Source: Candidatus Brocadia sinica JPN1 (GTDB lineage Bacteria > Planctomycetota > Brocadiia > Brocadiales > Brocadiaceae). Taken from it: 64,000 nt of DNA. The notes under the pieces were generated by a model that was not told where the DNA came from, did no database searches, and worked only from the letters and a program-made list of their open reading frames with translations. Both the position numbers and the translations under genes were made by a program. The stretch spans positions 1,364,001 to 1,428,000 of the forward strand of contig NZ_BAFN01000001.1 of the NCBI RefSeq assembly GCF_000949635.1, in the 5' to 3' direction. Of the stretch, positions 18,267 through 28,587 are shown one piece after another (position 1 is the first letter of the stretch; the number at the start of each line of letters is the position of its first letter).

Positions 18267-19943
18267 ATGAGTATTTCACATATAGACACCGATATATTAA
18301 TTATCGGCGGTGGAGCGGCAGGATGCTTTGCCGCTGTGGAGATTTACAAAAAATCCCCTACCTGTAATGTTGTTGTAATGGAAAAGGCGCATATCGAGCG
18401 CAGCGGTTGTCTGTCCATGGGGTTAAATGCCATCAATGCCTATTTACATGCCGGACAGACCCCTGAATCATACGTTGCGTTTATAGAGCGGCAGTTTGAG
18501 GGCATTATAAGAAAAGATCTGGTTTATAGCATTGTAGAAGGACTCAATGAGGCCGTCAAGGATGTAGAAGGGATGGGGCTTCCCGTTGAAAAGAATGAGG
18601 ACGGCACATACAAGATGCGCGGAAAACGCAGTATCCGTATTTTTGGTGAACGGTTAAAACCCATCCTTGCAGAGGCTGTACAAAAAACCTCAGCCCTGGT
18701 GTTAAATCGTGTTGTAGCAACAAATTTTATTTACGATGGCAACCGTGTTTGTGGAGCATTTGGATATGGAGTAAAAAACAGTACGTTTTACGTAATCAGG
18801 GCAAAAGCTGTTATTGTGGCGACTGGCGGCGCTTCGGGTATCTATAAACCAAGCAATACCGGGGAGGCACGACATTTAATATGGTATTGCCCCTGGAATG
18901 CGGGAACGGGATATGCCATGGGAATACGTATCGGAGCGGAAATGACGAGTTTTGAGAATCGGTTTGTTGCTTTGCGGGTAAAGGATGTAAATGCGCCAAC
19001 TGGTACCATTGCCGTAGGCGCGCGTGCGAAACAGATCAATGCGCGCGGAGAGGATTATCTGGAACGCTATTACAAACACCTGGGGGGAAACAAGTGTCTG
19101 ACACAACACAGACTTCTGGCAACAGTAGAAGAAAAGAAAATGGGTCGGGGCCCCTGCTATCTGGATACAACTACTATGAACGAGTCCGATGAAAGAAGAT
19201 TAAAAGAAGATTTTTTGAATATGAATCCTCAGATTATCCTTTTGTGGGCGAGCAAGGGCATGAATCCCCGGCATAAGCCTGTAGAAATTCAGGGAACAGA
19301 ACCTTTTATTGTGGGTGGCCATTGTCAGGCAGGATATTGGATTGATAAAGAAAGAAGGACAACCATTCCTGGTCTTTACGCTGCCGGGGAGGTAGCGGGA
19401 GGCGCGCCGAAAAAATACGTAAGTGGAAGCTGGGTTGAAGGACGCATTGCGGCAACGACGGTCATGAAAGACATAAAAGATGTAACATTAAAAAATATAG
19501 ACAGCGGGGTGATCCGGGGAGAAAAAACCCGAGTCCTGGCCCCTTTAACGAAAAAAACAGGCACATTACCCCTGGAGGTACGGGAACGACTTCAAAAGAT
19601 CATGGATGAATATGCCGGGGGCATTTCCATGAATTACGCGCTTCATGAGGAAAGGCTGCTGGAAGCAAGACGATTGTTAAAATGCCTAAAGGACCGCATG
19701 AAAGACGTGGCAGCCGTAAATAATTATCATCTGGTTGAGGCCTTAGAATGTATAGACAGAATTGATGTTGCAAGGGTGCTGGTAGAACATCTGATCTACC
19801 GCAAAGAGTCGCGATGGGCATGTTATCAGACCAGACTGGATTATCCACAAAAAGATAATAGCCGGTGGCTTACCTTTGTTAATTCCATTTATAATTCAAC
19901 TATGGACGAAATAAAAATGGTGGAAAGGCCTTTGTGCTCATGA
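18267..19943 (+). CDS. aprA: Adenylylsulfate reductase alpha subunit (AprA-type flavoprotein)
   Basis: FAD-containing subunit that interconverts APS and sulfite. The FAD-binding N-terminus reads DILIIGGGAAGCFAAVEI (about 9-26). AprA-like blocks are EKAHIERSGCLSMGLNAINAYL (about 41-62), ATGGASGIYKPSN (about 188-200) and WYCPWNAGTGYAMGIRIGAEM (about 209-229), and the active-site arginine/histidine region follows. At 558 residues it is shorter than the ~640-residue AprA of classical sulfate reducers. It forms an operon with aprB (4-bp ATGA overlap) and sat. Direction (sulfate reduction, sulfite oxidation, or sulfate assimilation-like use) cannot be told from sequence; no dsr or qmo genes lie in this window. 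Confidence 0.88.
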   Translation: MSISHIDTDILIIGGGAAGCFAAVEIYKKSPTCNVVVMEKAHIERSGCLSMGLNAINAYLHAGQTPESYVAFIERQFEGIIRKDLVYSIVEGLNEAVKDVEGMGLPVEKNEDGTYKMRGKRSIRIFGERLKPILAEAVQKTSALVLNRVVATNFIYDGNRVCGAFGYGVKNSTFYVIRAKAVIVATGGASGIYKPSNTGEARHLIWYCPWNAGTGYAMGIRIGAEMTSFENRFVALRVKDVNAPTGTIAVGARAKQINARGEDYLERYYKHLGGNKCLTQHRLLATVEEKKMGRGPCYLDTTTMNESDERRLKEDFLNMNPQIILLWASKGMNPRHKPVEIQGTEPFIVGGHCQAGYWIDKERRTTIPGLYAAGEVAGGAPKKYVSGSWVEGRIAATTVMKDIKDVTLKNIDSGVIRGEKTRVLAPLTKKTGTLPLEVRERLQKIMDEYAGGISMNYALHEERLLEARRLLKCLKDRMKDVAAVNNYHLVEALECIDRIDVARVLVEHLIYRKESRWACYQTRLDYPQKDNSRWLTFVNSIYNSTMDEIKMVERPLCS

Positions 19944-20269
19944 GTATCTACATCGATGAAAACATTTGTAACGGATGCAAAGGATTGCCAGAGGCACGAT
20001 GTGAACGCATTTGTCCCGGAGACTTATGTTATCGCAAGGAAAATACGAAAGCGGCGATTCGTGACCAGTCTGCATGCTGGACCTGTGCATGCTGTGTGAA
20101 GGAATGTCCGGTGCAGGCAATTGAACTGAGGCTGCCTTTCCAGGTGTGCAGCGACGGATCTTCTTTAAAAGCGCGACTGAAACGTGACAAAACGATTTGG
20201 ACAATATGGGATGCCGAAGGACATCAAGAAGAATTTATTATTCAGGCAAAATGTTTGAAAGGAGATTAA
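19940..20269 (+). CDS. aprB: Adenylylsulfate reductase beta subunit, short form (ferredoxin-like AprB)
   Basis: Iron-sulfur subunit with two [4Fe-4S] sites that pass electrons to AprA's FAD. The clusters are seen as CNGCKGLPEARCERICPGD (about 11-29) and CWTCACCVKECP (about 46-57). A family-like segment ending in DKTIWTIWDAEG follows. The protein stops at 109 residues, whereas classical AprB has about 150-165 with a C-terminal tail that wraps around AprA; that tail is missing here. The start at 19940 (ATGA overlap with aprA) is preferred over a TTG two codons upstream. Confidence 0.87.
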   Translation: MSIYIDENICNGCKGLPEARCERICPGDLCYRKENTKAAIRDQSACWTCACCVKECPVQAIELRLPFQVCSDGSSLKARLKRDKTIWTIWDAEGHQEEFIIQAKCLKGD

Positions 20270-20272
20270 AGA

Positions 20273-21445
20273 ATGGCAGTAAAAAACATTGCCCCGCATG
20301 GGGGTAAACTTGTCAATAGAATTGTTTCTATGGAAGAACGGGAAATGTTGCTGGATAAAGCCACTCACTACGACATGAAAAAAATCCAGCTCAATTCTCG
20401 TGAGATGTCAGACCTCGACATGATTGCGGTCGGGGCAATGAGTCCGCTGGAGGGATTTATGTGCAAAGCGGATTATGATAATGTGGTGGACAACATGAGG
20501 TTAGCCAATGGATTACCATGGTCAATCCCGATTGTTCTCGCAGCCACAAAGGAGGAGGTCGAAGGACTCAAACCAGGCAAGGATGTTGCCCTTATGGATC
20601 AAGCTAACGAGGTGATCGCTATTTTACATCTGGAGGAAATCTTTCATCACGACAAACCGAAAGAATCCTTAGAAGTCTATGGCGTTGATGATAAAAAACA
20701 TCCTGGCGTGGATTATGTTTATAAAATGGGAGAATATCTTTTGGGTGGTAAGGTTAGTGTAGTCAACCGAACAAAACCCTCCGATTTTTTATCATATCGG
20801 CTGGACCCACTTGAGCTGAGGGCATTGTTTGTGAAAAAGGGCTGGAGGCGCGTGGTTGGATTCCAAACTCGTAATCCTGTACATCGCGCTCATGAATATA
20901 TCCAGAAATCCGCCCTGGAGATCGTGGATGCCATCCTTTTGCATCCTTTGGTAGGAGAAACAAAAAGCGATGATGTGCCTGCTGATGTGCGGATTAAGAG
21001 TTATGAAATTCTTTTAGAGAAATATTATCCAAAGGACAGGGCAATGTTATCTGTTTTTCCCGCAGCTATGCGGTATGCGGGGCCTAGAGAGGCCATCTTC
21101 CATGCCCTCGTGAGAAAAAACTATGGCTGTACACACTTTATTGTGGGGCGAGACCATGCGGGGGTAGGAAATTATTACGGAACATTCGACGCCCACTATA
21201 TCTTTGATGAATTTGATCCGCATGAGATAGGAATTACACCGTTATTTTTCGATCATACGTTCTATTGTAAGGCCTGTAACGGTATGGCTTCCTATAAAAC
21301 ATGTCCTCATGATTCATCCAATCATGTCATTTTGAGTGGCACAGAAGTCCGTAAAATGCTGAGTACAGGGCAAGCTCCGCCACCCACCTTTACAAGACCA
21401 GAGGTTGCAAAAGTACTGAGTGAATATTACCAGAAGTTAAAATAG
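20273..21445 (+). CDS. sat: Sulfate adenylyltransferase (ATP sulfurylase)
   Basis: Homomeric ATP sulfurylase of 390 residues, joining ATP and sulfate to APS or running in reverse to make ATP. Motifs: [17 protein letters not shown] (about 197-213, containing the first active-site R-N and H-x-x-H), [18 protein letters not shown] (about 288-305), [18 protein letters not shown] with a cysteine-rich zinc-type cluster, and the [10 protein letters not shown] block. This is the type found beside AprAB in dissimilatory organisms rather than CysDN. It follows aprB by three bases, so the three genes are one operon. Confidence 0.95.
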   Translation: MAVKNIAPHGGKLVNRIVSMEEREMLLDKATHYDMKKIQLNSREMSDLDMIAVGAMSPLEGFMCKADYDNVVDNMRLANGLPWSIPIVLAATKEEVEGLKPGKDVALMDQANEVIAILHLEEIFHHDKPKESLEVYGVDDKKHPGVDYVYKMGEYLLGGKVSVVNRTKPSDFLSYRLDPLELRALFVKKGWRRVVGFQTRNPVHRAHEYIQKSALEIVDAILLHPLVGETKSDDVPADVRIKSYEILLEKYYPKDRAMLSVFPAAMRYAGPREAIFHALVRKNYGCTHFIVGRDHAGVGNYYGTFDAHYIFDEFDPHEIGITPLFFDHTFYCKACNGMASYKTCPHDSSNHVILSGTEVRKMLSTGQAPPPTFTRPEVAKVLSEYYQKLK

Positions 21446-21528
21446 CTTTCGTAATTATTTTGCCCAAAAGCCGGAGTGGTATAGGTGATAGAAACCATGA
21501 TTAATGAGGCCTTCGGCTATTTTTCAAT

Positions 21529-21624
21529 GTAGAGCGAAGAGGATCTTCGCTCTACAACTGCACCTTTGAAATTCCTATACAGCAAAAGTACAGGGGCGAA
21601 CGACTGTTCGGCCCCTGTACTTTT
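21529..21624. terminator. Two inverted repeats between convergent genes (bidirectional terminator)
   Basis: A first hairpin pairs GTAGAGCGAAGA (21529-21540) with TCTTCGCTCTAC (21544-21555). A second pairs AAAAGTACAGGGGC (from 21584) with GCCCCTGTACTTTT (to 21624), with A-tract and T-tract on either side, so it can end transcription from both directions. It separates sat (plus) from the S41 protease gene (minus). The first stem resembles a dispersed repeat. Confidence 0.65.
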
Positions 21625-21656
21625 GACAATACTGAATCACAGGCATTTAAGTTTGT

Positions 21657-24600
21657 TTATAACCCTTTCGCAACGGTAATGCCTCTCGTCGCAACAAATG
21701 ATTTGACGGTCACAAGGTCATGATCGTCCCGTGCAACAATCGTTACTATATTAGGTCCTTCCTTCAAAAGCAGGTTTGTATTAATTTCCAGCCGGCTCTG
21801 TTCTTTCTGTGCAGGAAATTTATTGGATTTGAAAAAAACCTTATCGTTATTAATCAGGACGTAGGCATGTTTCACATAGATATCGTCTTCTATGGTGACT
21901 GATAGTGGTAATTGATCATTTCCAAATAATACATTCGATAAGGATTTGCTCATGGTAATTACTGGCGGCACTCGTTGCAGAAAAGGTTCTAAAGCGCTCG
22001 GTTCGGTCCGTGCACCATTCGATTCAACAACCCCTTTTGCTGATACCCACCCGTACCGATCACCTGGAAGCGTTATCCGGAACCATTCCGGGTTTTTTGC
22101 ATCATATGTCAAACAAGTTCCATCCTTCATCATTGATAACACCGGCGAATCAAAAGACGTTCCCCCATACAGTGGGGTATGATTTCTCCGCACCTTCACA
22201 AGACCGGAAGACGGGGTCATTTTCGACTTGCTTGCTACGACGGGGAAGGTGAGTTTGTTGGTTACGAACGTCCCGAAAATCATCTCGGAGATAACCACAT
22301 CGACACTGAATTTGTCCAAAGGCATTATTTCCTTTACAACGAAAGACAGTTTTACTTCTTTTGTTTCTCCAGGACTTAATGTCCCGATTTCCGCCCTGCC
22401 GTTCTTTATGAAAACTTCCTTATTACTTAAATCTTTTAAGGTGACTACATTTTTTTCAGCAGTCCCTTCTCCAATGTTTTTTACGAGGACAAGGAGGTCT
22501 ATATCCTCTCCTGTCTGTATTAATCCATCCCCATTATTTTTTGAGGAGTTCTTTACCGTATCCAGAATCTGATATGAATAAGCAAAAAGTGGCCGCAGAA
22601 GCGCCTCGGTAACTATATTAAATTTGATATCCTTGGGATTACGGCTATTCAATTCTTCAAACTTGATAGAGATTTCGTCTTCTCTGTCGAGAGAATTTTT
22701 GGGGATTTCTATTGTTGTAGAATATGACTTAGTACTTCCCGGATCTATTTTGCCGAGGATAAACTCGAGTTTGTCGAAGAGTCCGTTTTTGCTTGATGAT
22801 ATGCCGCGCAACTGATGCAATGGCGTTTCTCCGACGTTTGCCACGTTTATGGTAAGCGTAATCTTATCGCCGGCCTTTACTCGTCCGTTTGCAGGATTTG
22901 TGGAAAAAGAAACATTCGTTTTTGCCGTTCCAGTGCTTGTACCAGCAGACCAATCAATATCAAATTTTTGAAGCACTTGGGCAATTTTCTTTTCCTCCGA
23001 CCTGGCAGTTTCCTCTATAATGGACGAAGAATTTCGCAAAAATGCTTCCCGCTGCCAGGCTGTTGCATTCGTAAGTAATTTTTTGGCAAAAATGACATGA
23101 AAGTCCGTGTTAAAATCCGGCAGTTTATAGGGATCCTCCGCCTCCTCCTCCGATTCTTCGGTTTTCTCCTTTTCCTTGGTTTCTAAATAGTACTTGAGGA
23201 TGGCATAAGGAGTTTCGTCTTTGCGATGTTCATCAAGATGTTGTTTGAGGTCTTCTTCGCGGAGGGCAACAATGCCCCGGAAAAGGTTAATAGTATCTTT
23301 TGCAACGGTCACAGGGACTAGTTTAATGTCGGGTGTAATACCCACCGACTGAATATCAGTAGACAATGGGGTGAGATATTTAGCGATGGTTAATTTTAAT
23401 GCCGAACCATCCATAAGTTCAATGAGCTGCTGTACAGAACCCTTGCCAAAGCTTCTGTCACCAACAATTACCGCACGGTCATTTTCTTTCAGCGCCCCGG
23501 CAACAATTTCAGCGCCTGAGGCGCTTCCAGCATCGACAAGCACCACGATTGGATAAAGCGCTTCGTCTGTATCAGTTTTTCTCGCTTCTTGTACCTCTTT
23601 TGGATGTCCACTCGGACCGACCGTGATAACAATGGCACCTTTCTCGAGAAATTTATCGGCAACCTCTATGGCTTGGTCCAAGAGCCCCCCGGAGTTATTT
23701 CTCATGTCAATAATCAACCCCTTTAATTTATTATTGGATGTTTTCAAACGTTTTAAGTGTTCGTTCAGACATTGAGAGGTATCGTCCTGAAAGTTTCTTA
23801 TCTTTATATAGCCTAAATCACCTTCCAGAGATGCGGATTCTACCGTTGGAATAACAATAATTTCCCGTTTGAGAGTAACCAGCTTGGGCTGGGCTGCCTT
23901 TTCGGTGAAAACTGAAAGCGTAACTGCAGTTCCGGGATCCCCGCGTAATTTTCCAACGGATTCCGTAAGGTTCATGTTAACGGTTGACTCTCCGTCAATT
24001 TCAATGATTCTGTCTCCAGCCTTCATGCCGGCCCTTGCTGCTGGAGTGCCCTCAATCGGAGATATTACCGTAAGTACGCCTTCCCGCAAACCGACGACCA
24101 TCCCCAACCCACCAAACTTGCCTGTAGTGCCTATCTTAAACTCATTAAACTCCTTGGGTGGCAGAATAACGGAGTGTGGGTCCAGTTGTGTAAGCATACC
24201 GTTAATTGCAGTGTATTCAATGTCGTTTGCGGTAAGAATTTCCAAGGGTTGACGATTCGTATTGATAAAGGCAAGAGCGTCCTGAAGAATCTCAATCATA
24301 TCTTTAGAACGGTGAATTTTAGAAAGATCGTATGTTTTTGAAACATCATCGACAGTAACCTTTCCTGTGGTGGTACTTTCTGAAAAGTCTACCAATACTT
24401 CCGGTATAATCCTTTCCTCCCACGAAAGCGCCTCTTTAAGCATTTCCACTGTTTTGATACGCTCAGGGTCCACATACAATCTATTCACATAGGAACTAAC
24501 TATCCCTGATAACCGAAACTTGTAATTCGTATCTTCCTTTGCTGCCCGTTTTTCAAAGTGCGGTTCCAATCCAAAGGTTGTATTAAAGCCTGTGAAAAAG

Positions 24601-24665
24601 CAGAAAAAAGAAGGCAAGGATAGGAATATTGTCAGCAAACAGGTAAAGGTAATTTTTGATTTCAT
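21657..24665 (-). CDS. S41-family C-terminal processing peptidase with long C-terminal extension
   Basis: Exported tail-specific serine protease of 1002 residues, about twice the usual CtpA length. Order: signal/anchor segment (1-33), PDZ domain (about 183-260), S41 core with the Ser-Lys dyad S383 (DAGSASGAE) and K408 (SFGKGSVQQL), then an acidic linker (about 488-512). The extension has two CARDB/Ig-like domains (about 590-690 and 700-815), an SH3b-like domain (about 827-885) and a final Ig-like domain. SH3b suggests binding to the cell wall. It lies behind anmK and a TPR lipoprotein on the same strand, so a periplasmic wall-related role is plausible. Confidence 0.88.
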   Translation of the reverse strand: MKSKITFTCLLTIFLSLPSFFCFFTGFNTTFGLEPHFEKRAAKEDTNYKFRLSGIVSSYVNRLYVDPERIKTVEMLKEALSWEERIIPEVLVDFSESTTTGKVTVDDVSKTYDLSKIHRSKDMIEILQDALAFINTNRQPLEILTANDIEYTAINGMLTQLDPHSVILPPKEFNEFKIGTTGKFGGLGMVVGLREGVLTVISPIEGTPAARAGMKAGDRIIEIDGESTVNMNLTESVGKLRGDPGTAVTLSVFTEKAAQPKLVTLKREIIVIPTVESASLEGDLGYIKIRNFQDDTSQCLNEHLKRLKTSNNKLKGLIIDMRNNSGGLLDQAIEVADKFLEKGAIVITVGPSGHPKEVQEARKTDTDEALYPIVVLVDAGSASGAEIVAGALKENDRAVIVGDRSFGKGSVQQLIELMDGSALKLTIAKYLTPLSTDIQSVGITPDIKLVPVTVAKDTINLFRGIVALREEDLKQHLDEHRKDETPYAILKYYLETKEKEKTEESEEEAEDPYKLPDFNTDFHVIFAKKLLTNATAWQREAFLRNSSSIIEETARSEEKKIAQVLQKFDIDWSAGTSTGTAKTNVSFSTNPANGRVKAGDKITLTINVANVGETPLHQLRGISSSKNGLFDKLEFILGKIDPGSTKSYSTTIEIPKNSLDREDEISIKFEELNSRNPKDIKFNIVTEALLRPLFAYSYQILDTVKNSSKNNGDGLIQTGEDIDLLVLVKNIGEGTAEKNVVTLKDLSNKEVFIKNGRAEIGTLSPGETKEVKLSFVVKEIMPLDKFSVDVVISEMIFGTFVTNKLTFPVVASKSKMTPSSGLVKVRRNHTPLYGGTSFDSPVLSMMKDGTCLTYDAKNPEWFRITLPGDRYGWVSAKGVVESNGARTEPSALEPFLQRVPPVITMSKSLSNVLFGNDQLPLSVTIEDDIYVKHAYVLINNDKVFFKSNKFPAQKEQSRLEINTNLLLKEGPNIVTIVARDDHDLVTVKSFVATRGITVAKGL

Positions 24666-24848
24666 GCGCTGTCCCTTTTGGAAAAAATGGTATTCTCGTG
24701 ATTATTTTGAAGAAAAAGCAAAACGCCTTTTTTTCTCGCTGATCCAGTATGACGAGAGGATTTTTCTATACTTTTTCTTCTAACGACTTTACAGTTTTTC
24801 TTTTACTCTTAAGTATAAAAAGAGAGGAAATATTTATCAAGGAAATAC

Positions 24849-26096
24849 TCATGGTATAATCTTTCCCATAATCACCGGCTCCTTTGCCCCTGTAGCGGAG
24901 GGGATATTATTTCGGTTTCCGGAAATCGTTTCATTGGCCAGGATGGCAAAGGCGAGGGCTTCCTTAACGTTGGGTGCGATACCAAAGGTATTGATGGAAT
25001 ATATTTTCATGGAAGGAGGAAAATATTGAATAAGAAATTTTATAAGGGTGGCATTATGGACTCCACCGCCTGAAACGATTATTTCAGATATATGATGCTT
25101 CGGTAAAATCCACTGCTTGTAACTGTCTGCAATGGTGCGCGCCGTAAACATGGTAACGGTTGCCAGGATGTCCCGGCCTTCGATGCCGGAACGTACAGCA
25201 TTTTTGTACAGATTGTCCGCAAACGGTCTCCCGAACACTTCCCTTCCGGTAGTCTTTGGGGGAGACTCTATCAGATACGGGTGCGCAAGAAGGGCGGTCA
25301 AAAGCCTGTGATTTACCGATCCTGTTGCAGCGAGTCTGCCGCCCTGATCGAAGTGAGATGCATTATTTGTGACAAGCTCCGTAATGCGATCAATCACCAT
25401 GTTGCCCGGCCCTGTATCGAAGGCGATTACGTCATCAATACCGCAGTCACGGGGCAGAAAGGTAACATTGGCAATTCCCCCGATATTTTGCAAGACACGC
25501 CCCCTTTCCTTATCTCTAAAGAGGATGAAATCAACATACGGAATAAGAGGCGCGCCTTGCCCGCCAGCCGCTATATCCCTCGGACGAAAATCGGCAACGG
25601 TAGTAATACCTGTCTCCTGGGCAATGACAGAAGGTTCACCAATTTGCAGCGTCGAAGAACTATACTGAGTATTGATAGAATCATCGAATATACCCTTTTT
25701 TCCTGAAAAGGGATTCGCCACAGAGGGAATAGAAGGATTGGGCAAGTGATAGATAGTCTGCCCATGCGAACCAATAAGGTCAATATCCGTGACAGGAACG
25801 CGTCCCTTGTTTGCAACGGATTTCGCTGCTTCCGCAAAGAGTTTCCCAAGGTAAAAATTGAGCTGGCAGACCTTATCAACTGTGCCCGTTTCGCGATTGC
25901 TGGTTTCAAGGATGGCGTTGCGAGTTGTCTCGTGATACGGATAGGTCTCAAAGTCCAGAATGTTTGCCTTTGTATCTATTCCATTCCCGGTAATTTCCAC
26001 AAGGCAGGCGTCTATACCATCGGCAGACGTTCCCGACATGAGACCAATGACTTTTTTGGGGTCTTTCTGCCGTAACCGCAGGAGTTTATTTAACAT
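24849..26096 (-). CDS. anmK: Anhydro-N-acetylmuramic acid kinase
   Basis: Converts 1,6-anhydro-MurNAc, a peptidoglycan turnover product, to MurNAc-6-phosphate. The protein has 415 residues, near the family's ~370-400. The N-terminal ATP/sugar motif GLMSGTSADGIDACLVEI (about 18-35), IGSHGQTIYHLP (about 107-118), DFRPRDIAAGGQGAPLIPYVD (about 168-188) and DTGPGNMVID are all present. Its presence implies that the cell recycles or scavenges peptidoglycan. Eight bases separate it from the TPR lipoprotein gene upstream on the same strand, and the S41 protease follows 183 bp downstream. Confidence 0.94.
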   Translation of the reverse strand: MLNKLLRLRQKDPKKVIGLMSGTSADGIDACLVEITGNGIDTKANILDFETYPYHETTRNAILETSNRETGTVDKVCQLNFYLGKLFAEAAKSVANKGRVPVTDIDLIGSHGQTIYHLPNPSIPSVANPFSGKKGIFDDSINTQYSSSTLQIGEPSVIAQETGITTVADFRPRDIAAGGQGAPLIPYVDFILFRDKERGRVLQNIGGIANVTFLPRDCGIDDVIAFDTGPGNMVIDRITELVTNNASHFDQGGRLAATGSVNHRLLTALLAHPYLIESPPKTTGREVFGRPFADNLYKNAVRSGIEGRDILATVTMFTARTIADSYKQWILPKHHISEIIVSGGGVHNATLIKFLIQYFPPSMKIYSINTFGIAPNVKEALAFAILANETISGNRNNIPSATGAKEPVIMGKIIP

Positions 26097-26104
26097 TTTT
26101 GGGT

Positions 26105-27046
26105 TTAATGGTGAGGACTGGACCGGCTTTTATAGAGTTCTGCCTCACGATCAGCGTCACCAAGCATTCCCTTGGAACGGTACAATTCTTCGAGTACCTT
26201 GTGCACATCTACCATGTCAGGATTAACCTCAAGCGCTTTTTTAAGAGACGACTCGGCGTTGTTGAAGTCCCCTTTTTCTTTATATACCAGGCCAATGGCG
26301 TAATGAAAGTCTGCCATGTCCGGACGTACCGTCAATGCCTTTTGCCACACAGAAATAGCGTCATCCATTTTCCCGAGTTTCGTATAGGCAATACCCAAAT
26401 TGTAATATATCTCTATTTTTTGCGGGTTAATTTCAATGGCCTTTGTCCATTCTGCAACAGCATCATTGAATTGTGCCTTTTTTGTATAAAGAATACCCAG
26501 ATTGTATCGTGAATTTACTAAACCCGGATTCAGATCAATGGCCTTACTGAATGATTTGATCGCATCCTCCTCCTGCTTTTTGTGGACATACACAAGCCCC
26601 AAACCTTCGTGTGCCTCTGCATAATGGGAGTTAATGTCAAGGGCTTTTTTGAAGAAAGAGATCGCTTCGTCTGATTTCCCTTTTTTGTTGAGGATATTCC
26701 CTTGCCCAACAAGAGCTTCTACCATCGAAGGGTTCAGTTCCGATGCCTTTTTGTAAGCTGCAAGAGATTCATCAAGCATGCCCTTTTCATCGTATAAGAG
26801 ACCCAGATTGTAATAGACCACTGCATCGTTTGGATTGGCTTCCAGAAGTCTTTTGTTCCTTTCAATTTCTTCATCTGCCATGGTTTTCTTGTGGACGGCA
26901 GGCACTTCTCCCTCAAACCTGATAGAGGCAGCATGTTGGGTTTCGGGTTGTGTGTCAGATTCTTTTTTTCCACAACCAAGGCTACAGCAAAAGAGAAACG
27001 TTATAACAGGAAGCAATGAAAGAATATATTTTCTAAAATGCACCAT
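26105..27046 (-). CDS. TPR-repeat lipoprotein
   Basis: A 313-residue exported protein with a type II signal peptide; the lipobox lies in CCSLGCGKK (cysteine at about 25). At least six tetratricopeptide repeats follow from about residue 70, with repeated patterns such as YYNLGLLYDEKG, YNLGILYTKK and YYNLGIAYTKLG. Such repeats bind other proteins. The position at the head of the anmK-S41 protease set hints at a scaffold for periplasmic wall enzymes, which is inference. The function cannot be read more exactly. Confidence 0.85.
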   Translation of the reverse strand: MVHFRKYILSLLPVITFLFCCSLGCGKKESDTQPETQHAASIRFEGEVPAVHKKTMADEEIERNKRLLEANPNDAVVYYNLGLLYDEKGMLDESLAAYKKASELNPSMVEALVGQGNILNKKGKSDEAISFFKKALDINSHYAEAHEGLGLVYVHKKQEEDAIKSFSKAIDLNPGLVNSRYNLGILYTKKAQFNDAVAEWTKAIEINPQKIEIYYNLGIAYTKLGKMDDAISVWQKALTVRPDMADFHYAIGLVYKEKGDFNNAESSLKKALEVNPDMVDVHKVLEELYRSKGMLGDADREAELYKSRSSPHH

Positions 27047-27201
27047 AAAAATCCTTTTCTTTAATATATTTTATAAGGTATCTTGATAAAGGACATTGTT
27101 TCCGGATTTCCGCTTTCAGAGGAATGCTAATTATTTTATTATATAGTGTAATGGCCATTCGTCAATCTGAAATTATGAATCGTTAACGAAAGCACTCTCA
27201 T

Positions 27202-28503
27202 ATGCAAAATCATGGTCTAACAAGGGCTTTGGGATTTTTCGATGTAATTTGTTTAGGCATTAATAGCGTAGTGGGCGCCGGTATTTTTTTATTACCAGGG
27301 CAACTTTCCAGCCTGGCCGGAAGAGATGCTTTATGGGTGTTTCCATTATGCGGTATCCTTTGCTTCGCTATTGCCCTGTGCTTTGCAGAAATGGGCGGCA
27401 TGTATAATGAAACCGGCGGTGCATACCTTTATGCCAAAGACGCCTTTGGTCCATTTGTGGGTTTTTTCGTGGGCTGGATGATATGGCTTTCATCGATCAT
27501 TGGATGGGCCTCGGTTGCGAGCGGTTTTGGCCTTTATTTGGGTTATTTTCTCCCAACAGAAAATGCGTGGGCAAGCAAAATAATTGTTACCATCCTGATT
27601 GTAGGGTTAAGTACCATTAACTATTTTGGGGTAAAACCAGGGGCAAGGACGATTAATTTCTTTACCATAGGAAAACTCTTGCCTTTGCTTATCTTCATTG
27701 GTGTGGGATTATTTTTTATCCGCAAAAATAATTTTTCTTTATTAAAGGGGAATGAATGGGAATTCATGAGGAAAGAGGGACTGGCAGTATTTTCTCATGA
27801 AAATTTTAGTGCAGCAGCCATTATGGCTTTGTATGCCTATACCGGGTTCGAGTTTGTCGTAGTACCTGCCGGAGAGATGCGGTGTCCCCAAAAGGACATT
27901 CCGCGTGTACTGTTTTTTGTACTGATGCTCGTTACCGGTTTGTATGTTACCATTCAGATCGTAGCCACAGGGACGTTTCCCGGACTTGCCTCATCAGACA
28001 AACCTTTGGCAGACGCTGCGAGATATTTTATGGGGGCGATGGGTGGCGTCATTATTGGCACCGGGGCTTTGCTTTCTATTGGGGGTATCAATGCCGGGAT
28101 TGCCCTGACCAGTCCCCGGAGTCTTTATGTGCTTTCTGTCGATGGATTTCTTCCCCGAATATTTTCCAGTATACATCCGACATATCATACCCCTTATTGG
28201 GCCATTATCGTCAACACGGGTTTAACGCTTATATTAAGCTTAACAGGCAGTTTCAAATATCTGATTGCGGCAAGTGTTATGGTAAGTATCCTCCAGTATA
28301 TTCCCACCTGTTTGGCTGTCATTATACTGAGGAGACACAAACCAGAGTGGGAGAGGAGTTACAAGATACCTGGTGGGTACTGTATTCCCATCTTAGCATT
28401 GGTGATTTGTGGTTGGCTGATATGCCATGTGGAGCCGAAAGTAATAGCGGCAACGGCTGTAGCGATTGTTGTATCGTTGCCGTTTTATTTTAAGAGAAAA
28501 TGA
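27202..28503 (+). CDS. APC-superfamily amino acid permease
   Basis: Polytopic transporter of 433 residues with about twelve hydrophobic segments. Helix 1 carries the substrate motif GINSVVGAGIFLLPG (about 19-33), followed by ALCFAEMGGMYNETGGAYLYAKDAFG (helix 3 region), and the helix 6 segment YAYTGFEFVVVPAGEM (about 211-226). It resembles the basic amino acid/polyamine (APA) subgroup; the substrate is unknown. It is divergent from the TPR lipoprotein gene, with a promoter-sized gap of 155 bp. Confidence 0.85.
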   Translation: MQNHGLTRALGFFDVICLGINSVVGAGIFLLPGQLSSLAGRDALWVFPLCGILCFAIALCFAEMGGMYNETGGAYLYAKDAFGPFVGFFVGWMIWLSSIIGWASVASGFGLYLGYFLPTENAWASKIIVTILIVGLSTINYFGVKPGARTINFFTIGKLLPLLIFIGVGLFFIRKNNFSLLKGNEWEFMRKEGLAVFSHENFSAAAIMALYAYTGFEFVVVPAGEMRCPQKDIPRVLFFVLMLVTGLYVTIQIVATGTFPGLASSDKPLADAARYFMGAMGGVIIGTGALLSIGGINAGIALTSPRSLYVLSVDGFLPRIFSSIHPTYHTPYWAIIVNTGLTLILSLTGSFKYLIAASVMVSILQYIPTCLAVIILRRHKPEWERSYKIPGGYCIPILALVICGWLICHVEPKVIAATAVAIVVSLPFYFKRK

Positions 28504-28587
28504 GTAAGATGAATTCATTTGAAAGATACCATAAATATTTATAAAATATTTATGCTGATACATGCAATAAATTTGTGGAGAGAATAC

